From Flammeovirgaceae bacterium 311 (lineage in GTDB: Bacteria > Bacteroidota > Bacteroidia > Cytophagales > Cyclobacteriaceae), in assembly GCA_000597885.1 (NCBI GenBank), contig CP004371.1, positions 6,336,501 to 6,400,500 on the forward strand: 64,000 nt of DNA, given 5' to 3'. Shown here one piece after another: positions 45,700 through 55,011 of the stretch. The notes under the pieces were generated by a model that saw only the letters and a list, made by a program, of their open reading frames with translations, had not been told where the DNA came from and did no database searches. Position 1 is the first letter of the stretch, and every line of letters starts with the position of its first letter. Position numbers and translations under genes: made by a program.

Positions 45700-45991
45700 C
45701 AAAGTAACATAGAGGGTTGAATTAAAGACATTTTAAGGAGGTGAGTATTAACAGATTTTCTAAAAGCTGGTTTCTCTGCCTTAAATGGATAAATGATGAT
45801 CAGAAAAAGCTTGATTGTTAAGTGGTTGTCATGTGATTTATTTACGCTACCGCAAAAAAATAACGCTACCATAGTAGCCAGGCACTGTAGCAGCAGCTGA
45901 ATCAATATGCGAATGAATTAGCAACGGAACAGCAATTTACTAAAAATCTGATTGGCCATATAAGTAAATCAATATTTTGTCTGTAAATTAT

Positions 45992-46022
45992 TTTAATTTA
46001 TTGACTACAATTCTTAATTTCG
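45992..46022 (+). promoter_or_regulatory. Candidate promoter of the S41 protease gene
   Basis: TTTA (45992-45995), 19-base spacer, TAATTTCG (46015-46022); one mismatch in each element. The predicted leader is about 40 bases. Confidence 0.45.
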
Positions 46023-46067
46023 GGCAATGGCATACGGTGGTTTAGAGAGTGTCTGCCACTTATTTTT

Positions 46068-48152
46068 ATGATGAAGTGTACAGGGTTTCTTATTCTGCTA
46101 CCTGCCAGCCTGTTACTGGTATTTGCTGCTTTCCTGCCTGTAGCTGCCAGACCAGCACCATGTAAAATTGCGAGGCAACTGCTGCAGACACTCCGGATGT
46201 ATCATGTTGATCCGCCTGCTTCAGACAGTCTGTTTTCAGAGAGGGTGTTGCAGGAGTTTATCCAGAACCTCGATCCCGGCGGGTTCTACCTGACCATGGA
46301 ATCTGTCAATACAATCCGCGGGAGCTTCGGAAATCTCGAAAAAGACATACAGAAGGGGAGGTGTACAGCATTGGAGGCGGGCATTGCAGTCTTTAGCAGG
46401 CAGTATATATTTGTAGATTCTTTACGGAGCCAGCTGCTCCGGCAGCCACTTGTACTAAGTGATGCCGATGTGCTGCAGCTAAAGCTTTCACAAAAGCAGA
46501 GCTATGCCAAAGACGGGGTTGAACTGGCAGAAAAGTGGCGGAAGCAAATTAGGTACCTGCTGCTTTACGAGGCATACATTGAAGCCGGAGAAGGAGAACT
46601 TTCGCTGGAAAACGAAGCAGCCCTTCGCATAAAGTTGCAGGAACGGCTCCAGTGCAGGCGAAGCAGGTTAATGGAGGCCGCCGGTGGGCTGCAGCTAAAG
46701 ATCGGTGATCATTTTCTTAGCGCCCTCTCTACAGCTTTTGATCCCCATACCAATTATTTCCCGCCTACCACCAGGCAGCAGTTTATGGCAGCACTCTCTA
46801 CGGAAGCTGAGTCTTTTGGTATACAGTTACATGAAAATCCTCAGGGCGATATTGAAATACTGAGGCTGGTACCCGGCGGCCCGGCCTGGAAAAGCAAAGA
46901 ACTGCAGGAAGGCGATGTACTGATAAGTCTGCGCCCGAAAAAGGGTATGGCAAAAGATTTTTCCTGCACCAGTATAGAGGAGGCTGATGCGCTGCTGGCG
47001 GATGTAATGCTGAAACAGGCAAAACTGGATGTTCGCAAAAAAAGTGGCCAGCTCAAAACAGTAGAGCTGGTTAAAGAAAGGCTGCAGGTAGAGGAAAATG
47101 TGGTGAACAGCTTTATTCTTGAAGGTACCCATACCCTGGGTTATCTGGCTTTGCCAGCCTTTTACACCCAGCAGGATGGTTCTTATGGCCAGGGTGTCGC
47201 TACCGATGTTGCCAAAGAAATTATAAAGCTCCTAAGCGCAGAAGTAGAGGGAATAGTGCTTGACCTTCGTTTTAACGGAGGCGGTTCTGTGATGGAAGCT
47301 CTGAAACTGGCTGGAATGTTTATAGATGATGGACCACTGGGTGTAGAAAGTGACAGGTATCACAAGAACCAACCCCTGAGGGATATGGTAAAGGGCACCA
47401 TTTACGATGGACCCATCATATTGATCGTGAACAATTTTTCGGCCTCCGCATCTGAAATTCTGGCTCAGGCACTTCAAACTTATAACCGTGCACTGATAGT
47501 AGGCTCATCCACCTACGGAAAAGCAACAGTACAGGTGATTATGCCGGTATCCGGACAGCACAAGCCAAAGTCCAGGGAGCCCTTTGTTAAAATGACCATT
47601 GCCAAATACTATGGTCTGCAGGGAAGCAGCTACCAGGCTGTCGGCATCATTCCTGATATTGAGCTAAGGGACGGGATATCTGCTTTTGGGCTGCGCGAGG
47701 CAGCCTATCCAACAGCGCTTAGGGCTGATGTTATCAGCAGTAAGCTGAATTTTCATCCCGAGCCAGCTCTGCCAACAGAAGCACTTAGCTTTTTGAGTGA
47801 ACAGCGGCTGCAGACAGATTCTGTATACAAGCGGCAGCTGGAACATTCAAATATGCTCACCAATATTATTGCCCGTGGATTTCCAGTCAGGTTGTCGCCC
47901 CGTTACTTTAAAGCAGATTACAATCAGCTGCTCAACCTTTATGAAGAGTGTGTTACCACCAGGGGATCAGCATCGTCTCCTTTCAAACTGCAGAACCTGC
48001 CGGATACAGAAAAACTGTTTGCTGAAGATGAGGAACTGAAATCAATTAATGCCCGAATGAAGGAGGAACTGGAAAATGATCTCTGGCTTACAGAAACCTA
48101 CCATGTAATGCTGGACCTGCTGGAGCTTCAGCCCAGAAGCAGTAAGCCCTAG
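46068..48152 (+). CDS. C-terminal processing (S41/Prc) protease
   Basis: A 694-residue exported serine protease. Signal peptide at the N-terminus (MMKCTGFLILLPASLLLVFA). It contains a helical N-terminal region with DPHTNYFPPTTRQQF, a PDZ domain at ~245-335 (GIQLHENPQGDIEILRLVPG), then the S41 catalytic core with the nucleophile Ser in NNFSASASEILAQALQ (~residue 459) and general-base Lys in SSTYGKATVQ (~485). Related to Prc/Tsp, which processes lipoproteins and peptidoglycan hydrolases in the periplasm. Slightly shorter than E. coli Prc. Convergent with the next gene. Confidence 0.93.
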   Translation: MMKCTGFLILLPASLLLVFAAFLPVAARPAPCKIARQLLQTLRMYHVDPPASDSLFSERVLQEFIQNLDPGGFYLTMESVNTIRGSFGNLEKDIQKGRCTALEAGIAVFSRQYIFVDSLRSQLLRQPLVLSDADVLQLKLSQKQSYAKDGVELAEKWRKQIRYLLLYEAYIEAGEGELSLENEAALRIKLQERLQCRRSRLMEAAGGLQLKIGDHFLSALSTAFDPHTNYFPPTTRQQFMAALSTEAESFGIQLHENPQGDIEILRLVPGGPAWKSKELQEGDVLISLRPKKGMAKDFSCTSIEEADALLADVMLKQAKLDVRKKSGQLKTVELVKERLQVEENVVNSFILEGTHTLGYLALPAFYTQQDGSYGQGVATDVAKEIIKLLSAEVEGIVLDLRFNGGGSVMEALKLAGMFIDDGPLGVESDRYHKNQPLRDMVKGTIYDGPIILIVNNFSASASEILAQALQTYNRALIVGSSTYGKATVQVIMPVSGQHKPKSREPFVKMTIAKYYGLQGSSYQAVGIIPDIELRDGISAFGLREAAYPTALRADVISSKLNFHPEPALPTEALSFLSEQRLQTDSVYKRQLEHSNMLTNIIARGFPVRLSPRYFKADYNQLLNLYEECVTTRGSASSPFKLQNLPDTEKLFAEDEELKSINARMKEELENDLWLTETYHVMLDLLELQPRSSKP

Positions 48153-48172
48153 AAACAGCTTATGCCTAACAT

Positions 48173-49225
48173 TTATAAAAATTCTGGTGTGCTGAGCACA
48201 GAGTTAGGGCAGGGCAGATTTTTCCCGTTCATACGATCGATAAACAGAGCAGCATAAGCAGCTAAGGGACCATTGGGGTTTTGCTGCCGGAGTTGCTCAT
48301 AAAGTTTCTCTGCCTCCTGATGTTCCCCAAAAAGATGGAATACCCTGGCTTTTATATACAACTGCCTGCCTGCTACTGGCTCCGCCCGTAGTTGATTGAT
48401 AAGATTTGTCTGATAGGAGGAGGGCTTTTTAATGACAGGCATTTCGCTTTTAGCTGCACCAGTCTCTTTCTTAGTACTGCCTGTCGCTGTTTTATGAGGA
48501 GCCGTCAGGAGCTGGCCAAGCCTGTTATAGGCCTTATTGGCAGTATAGGCAAGGCTGTATTCATTAAAAGCACTGCCATTTTTATAGTAAAATCGAGGAA
48601 ATAGGCTGCTGACTTTTTGGTCGTAAGCAGGTATTTGTTTTTGTCCGGTGCCTGTTAATTCATCCCTGAACCCAAAAGCATTTACACAGCTGAAAGCATC
48701 GATCCAGACAACACCTAGGGCAGATTCGGATCGGATCAGCGTATGAGGACTGATCCCTCTTTCATTCCGCACGCCAAAAAGCTGAACCTTATCCAGGTAA
48801 TCATAGAGTAAAAGGGCCAGAAAGCCATTGACCTGATCGCAGTAGCCATAGCCGCGCACATAAGAAGCCAGTGCAGAGTTTGATATTACCGGTACTTCGG
48901 CCTGGGTCTGGTTAATAAACTGGTTTCTGGTATGATTAGTGGAAGTCTCTATATTTTCTGCCGGACTATCTGCATCCAGGCTAAGCTGGCTGGCCAGGTG
49001 ATCCTTTAGATCCGCCCTTAATTTAAACTCCAGTGTTTTTACCCAAATTGCCTGGGGCAGGCTGTTTTCTGCAAGCCATTGTTCTTCATCCTGAAAAAAA
49101 TAAGCCTCCTGTTCAGCTGCCAGGCTGGCAAACTTAGAGGAGGGCAGGGGAGCCAGGTAAAAGGCGCTTCCTGCTGTAAGTAGCAGGAGCAGGATTATGC
49201 CACATATTTTAAAAAAGCTGCGCAT
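48173..49225 (-). CDS. Membrane-anchored transglutaminase-like protein (unrecognised family)
   Basis: A 350-residue protein with one N-terminal membrane helix (IILLLLLTAGSAFYLAPL). I do not recognise a named family. A Cys-His-Asp arrangement is visible: GYGYCDQVNGFLALLLYDYL near residue 130, SPHTLIRSESALGVVWIDAF with His and Asp near residues 162-178. Order and spacing match the transglutaminase/peptidase fold. The C-terminal part (~residues 280-345) reads as one or two TPR-like helical hairpins (FGEHQEAEKLYEQLRQQNPN). A periplasmic thiol peptidase or degenerate scaffold is possible. Convergent with the S41 protease. Confidence 0.7.
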   Translation of the reverse strand: MRSFFKICGIILLLLLTAGSAFYLAPLPSSKFASLAAEQEAYFFQDEEQWLAENSLPQAIWVKTLEFKLRADLKDHLASQLSLDADSPAENIETSTNHTRNQFINQTQAEVPVISNSALASYVRGYGYCDQVNGFLALLLYDYLDKVQLFGVRNERGISPHTLIRSESALGVVWIDAFSCVNAFGFRDELTGTGQKQIPAYDQKVSSLFPRFYYKNGSAFNEYSLAYTANKAYNRLGQLLTAPHKTATGSTKKETGAAKSEMPVIKKPSSYQTNLINQLRAEPVAGRQLYIKARVFHLFGEHQEAEKLYEQLRQQNPNGPLAAYAALFIDRMNGKNLPCPNSVLSTPEFL

Positions 49226-49288
49226 ATACTTCCGATTAGCAGGCTGGGGCGATTACAGCCTGCTGTAAAGATACGCAATACAGCCTCC

Positions 49289-49927
49289 TTAAAGTTCAAC
49301 CGGTAATGATACAGGATTTCTTTTGTTGAAACTTATGATATAGGTATCCAGCGTTGGGCTGCTGTCGCTTTCCAGGCTGTTCTTGTATTCGCTGAAGAAT
49401 TCCGAGTCCGTGGAGAAAGCTTTTTCTACATCCTTTTTTTCAGAGATTACCTCACCAGTCTGGTAGACGATGTATTTGGGTAGTTTAACCGTAGCAACAT
49501 TCTGGCCAGGCAAGCCTGGTTTCTCGTTCCAAAGCTTATGATCGCTGTTGTTGAATTTCATAATAGCGCCTAATATTTCCAGCTTATAAAAGTTCTTCTC
49601 GTCAAATACATAAGGGGTATCAAATGCGCACAGGCCCCAGATCTCATTGCTGGCAACACTTTTCATTTCGTCGTTCTCCATGAAATAAATAAGCCGGGGG
49701 GCCTCTATGCGTTCACTGCCTTTTTGCAGGGCCACGAAAGACTCAATGTTTTCTATGGCATCGAGGGCTACAGCAGGTTTATTATTGATAAAATCAGCGT
49801 ACGTTAAATAAAGCCCCTCCCTGAATGCAGGTTTTTCTGTACCGGACAGAAGCGTGTTTTGCTGAGCCTCTACCAGCAGAGGAGCAAGGCACAACAGCAG
49901 CAAAAAGTATATAAGAGAATGTTTCAT
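49289..49927 (-). CDS. Unknown secreted protein
   Basis: A 212-residue exported protein (signal peptide ends LLVEAQ). The mature protein is beta-rich with GLYLTYADFINNKPAVALDA, MKSVASNEIWGLCAFDTPYV and TVKLPKYIVYQTGEVI. It resembles anonymous Bacteroidota secreted proteins that often begin 'EGvYlty.dF..n.P', but I know no function. One Cys in the mature part. It lies 63 bases downstream of nothing on its own strand and is probably monocistronic. Confidence 0.65.
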   Translation of the reverse strand: MKHSLIYFLLLLCLAPLLVEAQQNTLLSGTEKPAFREGLYLTYADFINNKPAVALDAIENIESFVALQKGSERIEAPRLIYFMENDEMKSVASNEIWGLCAFDTPYVFDEKNFYKLEILGAIMKFNNSDHKLWNEKPGLPGQNVATVKLPKYIVYQTGEVISEKKDVEKAFSTDSEFFSEYKNSLESDSSPTLDTYIISFNKRNPVSLPVEL

Positions 49928-50214
49928 GAGTTGAAGTATCTTTAGTTGTGGAAAGAATACCCAAATATACTAATCAATGTATATATTTCAATTATTTCTA
50001 TATAATATTATATAAGGAAGGAGGGGTGAACACTTTCTAGTCAGTATATTTACCTTGATTATCAGTAGATTATAGCAGCTGCTGCTTCATCAAAAAATTT
50101 ATGAAAGTGCCTCTTGTATAGGTAAATTTAGTGACAGTCCTCAACTGATAGGGGAATAAGCATTGAATTTCAGGGACATCATTTTAATGTTTATGCCCAT
50201 AGCATGCTTCTATT

Positions 50215-50813
50215 TCAGGCAGTATTACTGGCAGTGATTAGTCTTTTTAGCTGCTCTTTCGATAGTACGCCTGGTAAAACTCACCTCCGATTTCGAAAGT
50301 TGGCACTGCCTGTATTCCCTGACGGTATGACTGCTCCAGTGCTTCTTTATGCTGCTGTTTGTATTTCCTGCTTTCCAGTACTTCTCTGAATTCTGCAGCG
50401 TCCAGACCAATTTCAGCTACCTCCGAACTAAGAACCTCTATATCGCCAATGTCTTTGCTTTCTTTGAAAAAGGCTCTAAACATGCGGTTGGTGTATGCTG
50501 CTCCCTTGCCTTTTTCTTTGGCATACTGAAAACCCTCAAAAGCCAGATGGGTGTAAGGCTGTGGAGATATGTCGGGCAGTATGATTGCAACACCCAGTTG
50601 TGCTGCCATGGGATAGACAGACTGCCGCCAAACCCTGGGCAGGTATTCATCTTCAGGCTTAAGTGTTGGGGTGGGGTAGGGCCGAAGTTCAAAAGGCATC
50701 CACTCTACCTCTATGTGCATATCTGGATTTTCGCGCCTTACTTCTTCCAGAATTTGCTCTCCCAGGTAGCAGAACGGGCACACATAGTCTGAATATATTT
50801 TAATGGTAGCCAT
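50215..50813 (-). pseudogene. FrnE-like DsbA-family oxidoreductase with C-terminal frameshift
   Basis: A thioredoxin-fold protein with CPFC active site near residue 12 (YSDYVCPFCYLGEQILEE) and the cis-Pro loop in QAVPTFEIGGEFYQ. As read, the frame ends after AYYRKSS at 50247. One extra G near 50270 would instead continue it as GVLSKEQLKRLITASNTA to a stop at 50215, giving the usual FrnE C-terminus. FrnE-type proteins are cytosolic disulfide oxidoreductases or isomerases. The core is intact and the protein may still work; the frameshift may be a sequencing error in the short G/C tract. Annotated from the start at 50813 to the restored stop. Confidence 0.8.
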
Positions 50814-50991
50814 TTATAGTATTGGTTAGTGGATATCGATTTTTATGAACAATGAAAATTTCAGCAGAGGCAATCTTATATTACTTCACTATTCAATAAA
50901 GATACAAGGGCAGATGTTTGCGGAAATAACTCAAGGTTCTTGAAACCTTAGTATTTATTATGTAACTTATTGAAAACTAACTTTTTAGCCT

Positions 50992-51429
50992 ATGAATGCG
51001 ATTCAAAAGTGGGAGGCATATGGAGAAACTCACCATCCGGCCTGGCTCGACAGTCTGCGGGTACTGCTGGGACTTATTATTTTGATCAAAGGCATTGTTT
51101 TCATTTTAGATACTGCAGCCCTGCAGCAATTAATTATGCAGAGCGGAGTGCCGTTTACCTCAGTTGCCCTTGCGCATTATGTAGTCTTTGCCCACCTGGT
51201 AGGAGGTATTCTTATCATTTTGGGTCTTAAAACCCGTGTGGCAATTCTCTTTCAAATCCCTATTTTGCTGGGAGCGCTCTTTTTTGTGAATATTCATCAG
51301 GGCATGCTCACCGGCACCGGAGAGCTGTTGCTTTCAATTGCAGTACTGCTTTTGCTTATTTTCTTTTTTTTCTGGGGATCTGGACCTTTATCCGCAGATA
51401 GTTACCTGCGTACCCACAAGGATCGGTAA
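50992..51429 (+). CDS. DoxX family membrane protein
   Basis: A 145-residue membrane protein with four hydrophobic helices. LDSLRVLLGLIILIKGIVFI at the start, HYVVFAHLVGGILIILGLKT in the middle, and a highly hydrophobic third and fourth helix (LLSIAVLLLLIFFFFWGSGP) match DoxX/DoxD-like proteins. The family includes subunits of quinol oxidases and membrane-associated oxidoreductases; no cofactor is known. Single gene between the FrnE-like gene and the K+ channel, and followed by 145 bases before the next gene. Confidence 0.85.
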   Translation: MNAIQKWEAYGETHHPAWLDSLRVLLGLIILIKGIVFILDTAALQQLIMQSGVPFTSVALAHYVVFAHLVGGILIILGLKTRVAILFQIPILLGALFFVNIHQGMLTGTGELLLSIAVLLLLIFFFFWGSGPLSADSYLRTHKDR

Positions 51430-51574
51430 ATATTCGGGTATATAGCTGGGGATAGATAGGGGTGGCCTGCATGTTTGCAGGCTACTTTCTGTTTAAGATC
51501 TGTCTGAATGAATTAATAACAAATAGAGGTGGAGCAGGTTGAACAGATAGAACATTTCAACCTAAAAGAACTAC

Positions 51575-52582
51575 ATGAACTGGCTTCTCCTGATTGCCGG
51601 AGGTATCATTGTTATATGGTTTATCATAGAAAGTCTATGGACAACACTATGGATCGATGGCAATTCTGCTCCTTTATCTACCCGTATTACCACGCTGATC
51701 TGGAAAATCTGGCGCACATTGTTCAGCCAGAAAAGTCATAAAGGCCTTAGCCTTGCCGGTCCGTTGGTGCTGCTTCTCACTGTTTCTTCCTGGATCATAT
51801 GTCTTTGGCTTGGCTGGGCTATGATTTTTTATGCCCGTACCGGCTCGCTGGCATCCTCTGAAGGAGAACTTCCAGATTTTGCCGGAACCCTGTGGTATGT
51901 TGCTTATACCATGTTTACAGTGGGCAATGGCGATTTTTTGCCCCAGGGCAGTGCCTGGCAGTTATTAAGCGCTTTTGTTGCTTTCAGTGGCATGGGACTG
52001 GTAACGCTGTCCATCACGTATGTAATGCAGATCGTATCTGCAGTAGTTACCAAGCGTTCTTTCTCAAGCCAGGTGACCAGCATTGCTAAAACGGCCGATG
52101 ATTTTGTAATAGCTCAGTGGACAGGCGACGGCTTTGGCGCTATTGAACTTCAGTTGCATGCACTTTCCGGGCAGCTCACAGTATTAAATGAGCAGCACCT
52201 GGCCTACCCTATATTGCATTATTACCATGCAAAGAATGCAGATAAATCCAGCTCAATAGCCCTGCCTGTGCTCGATGATGCACTTACCATCATCATGCTC
52301 TGTGCAGACGAAAAATACAGGCCGGCAGGTACGATACTTAAATCCTGCAGGGCCTCTATCAGCAGCTACATGCATACATTAAAAGCCGCTCATATCCATG
52401 CTGTTGATGAAGCACCCCCTCTGCCAGACTGGGAGAAGATAAAGCGGGCTGGAGTGCCCCTTTGTGATAAAGAAAGTTTTGAACAGAAATTCCGGGACAA
52501 TGCCGACAGAAGAAAGTTACTCATGGGCTTAACACAAAATGCTGCCTGGCGGTGGCCATCAAAGTTAGAAGATAATGGATAG
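51575..52582 (+). CDS. Two-TM potassium channel family protein
   Basis: A 335-residue membrane protein. Two outer/inner helices flank a P-loop with selectivity filter FTVGNGDFLP near residue 115 (canonical TVGYGD, with Asn for Tyr). An additional N-terminal helix (MNWLLLIAGGIIVIWFIIES) gives three in all, then a cytosolic C-terminal half of ~190 residues (KRSFSSQVTSIAKTADDFVI) with no RCK-type nucleotide motif. It resembles voltage-independent K+ channels of the Ion_trans_2 group. Its last eight bases overlap the start of the DUF421 gene, so both are translated together. Confidence 0.85.
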   Translation: MNWLLLIAGGIIVIWFIIESLWTTLWIDGNSAPLSTRITTLIWKIWRTLFSQKSHKGLSLAGPLVLLLTVSSWIICLWLGWAMIFYARTGSLASSEGELPDFAGTLWYVAYTMFTVGNGDFLPQGSAWQLLSAFVAFSGMGLVTLSITYVMQIVSAVVTKRSFSSQVTSIAKTADDFVIAQWTGDGFGAIELQLHALSGQLTVLNEQHLAYPILHYYHAKNADKSSSIALPVLDDALTIIMLCADEKYRPAGTILKSCRASISSYMHTLKAAHIHAVDEAPPLPDWEKIKRAGVPLCDKESFEQKFRDNADRRKLLMGLTQNAAWRWPSKLEDNG

Positions 52583-53117
52583 TATCGTTTATTTCTGGAA
52601 TGGATGGGAGCCGCTGCTACGGACCGTTGTGGTAGGTACCCTCACCTACATCTCCATCATCGTTATTTTAAGAGTATCTGGCAAACGCACCCTTGCCAGT
52701 ATGAATGCCTTTGATTTTGTTATTACAGTAGCACTTGGCTCTGCCTATGGCCGTATTCTCACGGCCAAGCAGGTATCGGTTGCAGAGGCTGTTACTACCT
52801 TTATCCTGCTGGCGCTACTGCAGTTCATAGTTTCCAAGCTGGAAAATAAATCCCGCTGGTTTTATCAGCTGGTAACTTCGCAGCCTACGCTTTTATTTTA
52901 CAGAGGCCGGTTTATTGATAAGGCTATGCGCAAACAGCGGGTTCGTGAAGATTCACTTTTAGGGGCAGTACGGAAAAAGAAATTTAAAGGCCTGGATGAA
53001 GTAGAGGCCATTGTACTTGAAACTGATGGTACTATATCAGTGATTAAAAAATCTTCAGGAACTGATCAGTCTGCCTTCCGGAGCATTATTGAACGGCAGG
53101 ATTTGCAAAAGGAGTAG
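52575..53117 (+). CDS. DUF421 (YetF-type) membrane protein
   Basis: A 180-residue protein with three N-terminal helices (LLRTVVVGTLTYISIIVILR, then RVSGKRTLASMNAFDFVITV, GSAYGRIL) and a C-terminal YetF-like domain (TLLFYRGRFIDKAMRKQRVR, then VEAIVLETDGTISVIKKSSG). DUF421/YetF proteins are inner-membrane with a spore- or stress-linked history in Bacillus; no activity is known. It overlaps the K+ channel gene by eight bases and ends before a bidirectional terminator. Confidence 0.9.
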   Translation: MDSIVYFWNGWEPLLRTVVVGTLTYISIIVILRVSGKRTLASMNAFDFVITVALGSAYGRILTAKQVSVAEAVTTFILLALLQFIVSKLENKSRWFYQLVTSQPTLLFYRGRFIDKAMRKQRVREDSLLGAVRKKKFKGLDEVEAIVLETDGTISVIKKSSGTDQSAFRSIIERQDLQKE

Positions 53118-53123
53118 CCAACA

Positions 53124-53165
53124 GAAAAAAGCCGCAGGTCATGCAAATACCTGCGGCTGTCTCTT
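53124..53165. terminator. Bidirectional terminator between DUF421 and the phosphohexomutase
   Basis: Stem AGCCGCAGGT/ACCTGCGGCT (53130-53139 and 53149-53158) with a nine-base loop. A run of A on the left gives a good T-tract for the minus strand; the plus strand has GTCTCTTTT. Confidence 0.85.
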
Positions 53166-53195
53166 TTATCTGTATTCTTTGTTCCTGGATCTCGC

Positions 53196-54923
53196 TTACT
53201 TCAGTTTCATGTCTTCCACAATCTGGCGCACCTTGCTTTCCAGACGGCCCTTTACATCGGCGGCATCTTCTCCGGCATTGGCCCTGGTGTTTACGCTGAT
53301 GTAAAACTTGATTTTGGGTTCTGTACCACTGGGGCGGGCGCTGATTTTACTGCCATCTTCTGTAAGGAACTGCAGCACATTGGAGCGTGGAAAATCAAGA
53401 CGTTGTTCCTCCCCCTCATTTGGTTTCCAGCAGATGCCCTGCTCGTAATCCATGATTTTAACCAGTGGACTGCCGCCAACTTCCTCCGGTGGATTTTCAC
53501 GCAATTCGGCCATCATTTTCTGAATTTCTTCGGCGCCGCTCTTGCCTGGTTTGGTTACCGAAATAAGCGACTCCTGGTAGTAGCCAAAGCGTTTGTACAT
53601 TTCCTGCAACAGTTCGTTCAGGCCCTTGCCACTGTTTTTAGCCCATGCTGCCATTTCTGCAATCATGGCACAGGAGGCAACAGCATCCTTATCACGTACA
53701 AAGTCGGAGATAAGGTAGCCGTAGCTTTCTTCGCCACCGGCAATAAACTCACGCTTGCCCTCCAGCTCGCGGATAACACCGGCAATGTATTTAAAGCCGG
53801 TTAGCGTATTATAGCAGTCAACACCATATTCTTCGGCCATGGTATCGATCAGGTCGGTGGTAACGATGGTTTTTACGATATACTGTTTGCCGTTGAGCTT
53901 ACCTTTTTCTTTCCAGGCCTCCAGCAGGTAGTAAATCAGTAGGGCACCTGTCTGGTTACCATTCAGTAGCTGCCATTCGCCTTCCTTATTTTTGATGGCG
54001 ATGCCCACACGATCGGCATCGGGGTCGGTCCCCATCAGGATGTCAGCATCCAGCTCCTTAGCCTTTTTGAGGGCCAGGCTCAATGCTTCTGCTTCTTCCG
54101 GGTTGGGATACTCTACAGTAGGGAAGTTTCCATTTGGTTCTGCCTGCTCCTGCACCACATGTACATTATTGAAACCCATGCGCTGCAGCACCTGTGGTAC
54201 CAGGGTTATACCTGTGCCGTGAATCGGGGTAAAGACGATCCTGAGATCTGACTGTGCCTTAATAGCCTCGGGCGATACACTAAGGTCCACTACTTTGTTG
54301 ATGTAGGCTTCATCTACCTCCCTGCCAATCAGGCTGATCAGCTGTGGGTTTTTGTTGAAGTTTACCTCGCTGACATCCTTTAGCTTGCTTACCTCTGTTA
54401 TCACATTTTTATCGTGCGGGGGTACCAGCTGGGCACCATCGTTCCAGTAGGCTTTATAACCATTATATTCCTTTGGATTGTGGGAGGCAGTAATCACAAC
54501 GCCGCTCTGGCAGCCCAAATGACGAATGGCAAAGCTTAGCTCCGGTGTTGGCCGCAATGCCTCAAACAGGTACACCTGTATGCCATTAGCCGAAAATACA
54601 TCTGCTGTTGTTTCGGCAAAAAAGCGGCTGTTATTGCGGCTGTCGTGGGCAATGGCCACTTTCACCTGTTGATCAGGAAAACATTTTTTCAGGTAGTTTG
54701 CAAGCCCCTGTGTTGCCAGACCCAGGGTGTATTTATTCATACGGTTTGTGCCTACGCCCATGATGCCACGCAAGCCGCCCGTACCAAATTCAAGATCCTT
54801 ATAAAAGGCTTCGGTAAGTTCATTTTCATTGTTGCTGTCGAGCCACTGCCTGATCTGCAGTTTGCTTTGCTCATCGACAGCAGGGCTGTTGAGCCATGCC
54901 TGTGCTTTGTCTTTAACTTCCAT
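53196..54923 (-). CDS. Phosphoglucomutase/phosphomannomutase family protein
   Basis: A 575-residue alpha-D-phosphohexomutase of the PGM2/PgcA type. The phosphoserine loop is GVVITASHNPKEYNGYKAYW near residue 145, the metal-binding loop is ILMGTDPDADRVGIA near 300, the sugar-binding loop is IAGGEESYGYL near 400, and the C-terminal phosphate-binding loop is RPSGTEPKIKFYI near 545. It interconverts glucose-1- and glucose-6-phosphate and probably serves glycogen, trehalose or cell-surface sugar nucleotide synthesis. Full length, cytosolic, monocistronic. Confidence 0.95.
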   Translation of the reverse strand: MEVKDKAQAWLNSPAVDEQSKLQIRQWLDSNNENELTEAFYKDLEFGTGGLRGIMGVGTNRMNKYTLGLATQGLANYLKKCFPDQQVKVAIAHDSRNNSRFFAETTADVFSANGIQVYLFEALRPTPELSFAIRHLGCQSGVVITASHNPKEYNGYKAYWNDGAQLVPPHDKNVITEVSKLKDVSEVNFNKNPQLISLIGREVDEAYINKVVDLSVSPEAIKAQSDLRIVFTPIHGTGITLVPQVLQRMGFNNVHVVQEQAEPNGNFPTVEYPNPEEAEALSLALKKAKELDADILMGTDPDADRVGIAIKNKEGEWQLLNGNQTGALLIYYLLEAWKEKGKLNGKQYIVKTIVTTDLIDTMAEEYGVDCYNTLTGFKYIAGVIRELEGKREFIAGGEESYGYLISDFVRDKDAVASCAMIAEMAAWAKNSGKGLNELLQEMYKRFGYYQESLISVTKPGKSGAEEIQKMMAELRENPPEEVGGSPLVKIMDYEQGICWKPNEGEEQRLDFPRSNVLQFLTEDGSKISARPSGTEPKIKFYISVNTRANAGEDAADVKGRLESKVRQIVEDMKLK

Positions 54924-55011
54924 GTATTAAAAAGTATTATTTCCGGTATGGGGTGTGAGGTATGAAGTGCTGTACTTTACCAGGTCTCAAGTCTCACATA
55001 CAAACATTTAA

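Larger units (their letters stand above)
45672..46067. other. Intergenic region with attenuator-like hairpin and S41 promoter
   Basis: About 400 AT-rich bases. On the left is a terminator-like hairpin pointing at the murB operon (45676-45699); on the right a candidate promoter for the S41 protease (45992-46022). Open frames in between are short and unconvincing. Confidence 0.5.

Noticed and set aside
45735-45821. Strong AAGGAGGTGA followed by a 26-codon GTG frame
   Set aside because: The only start codon overlaps the Shine-Dalgarno-like sequence itself, and this phylum rarely uses such sites.
45699-45905. 68-codon minus-strand frame ending at the hairpin before the murB operon
   Set aside because: No coding features; the N-terminus does not look like a true signal peptide and the frame is probably accidental.
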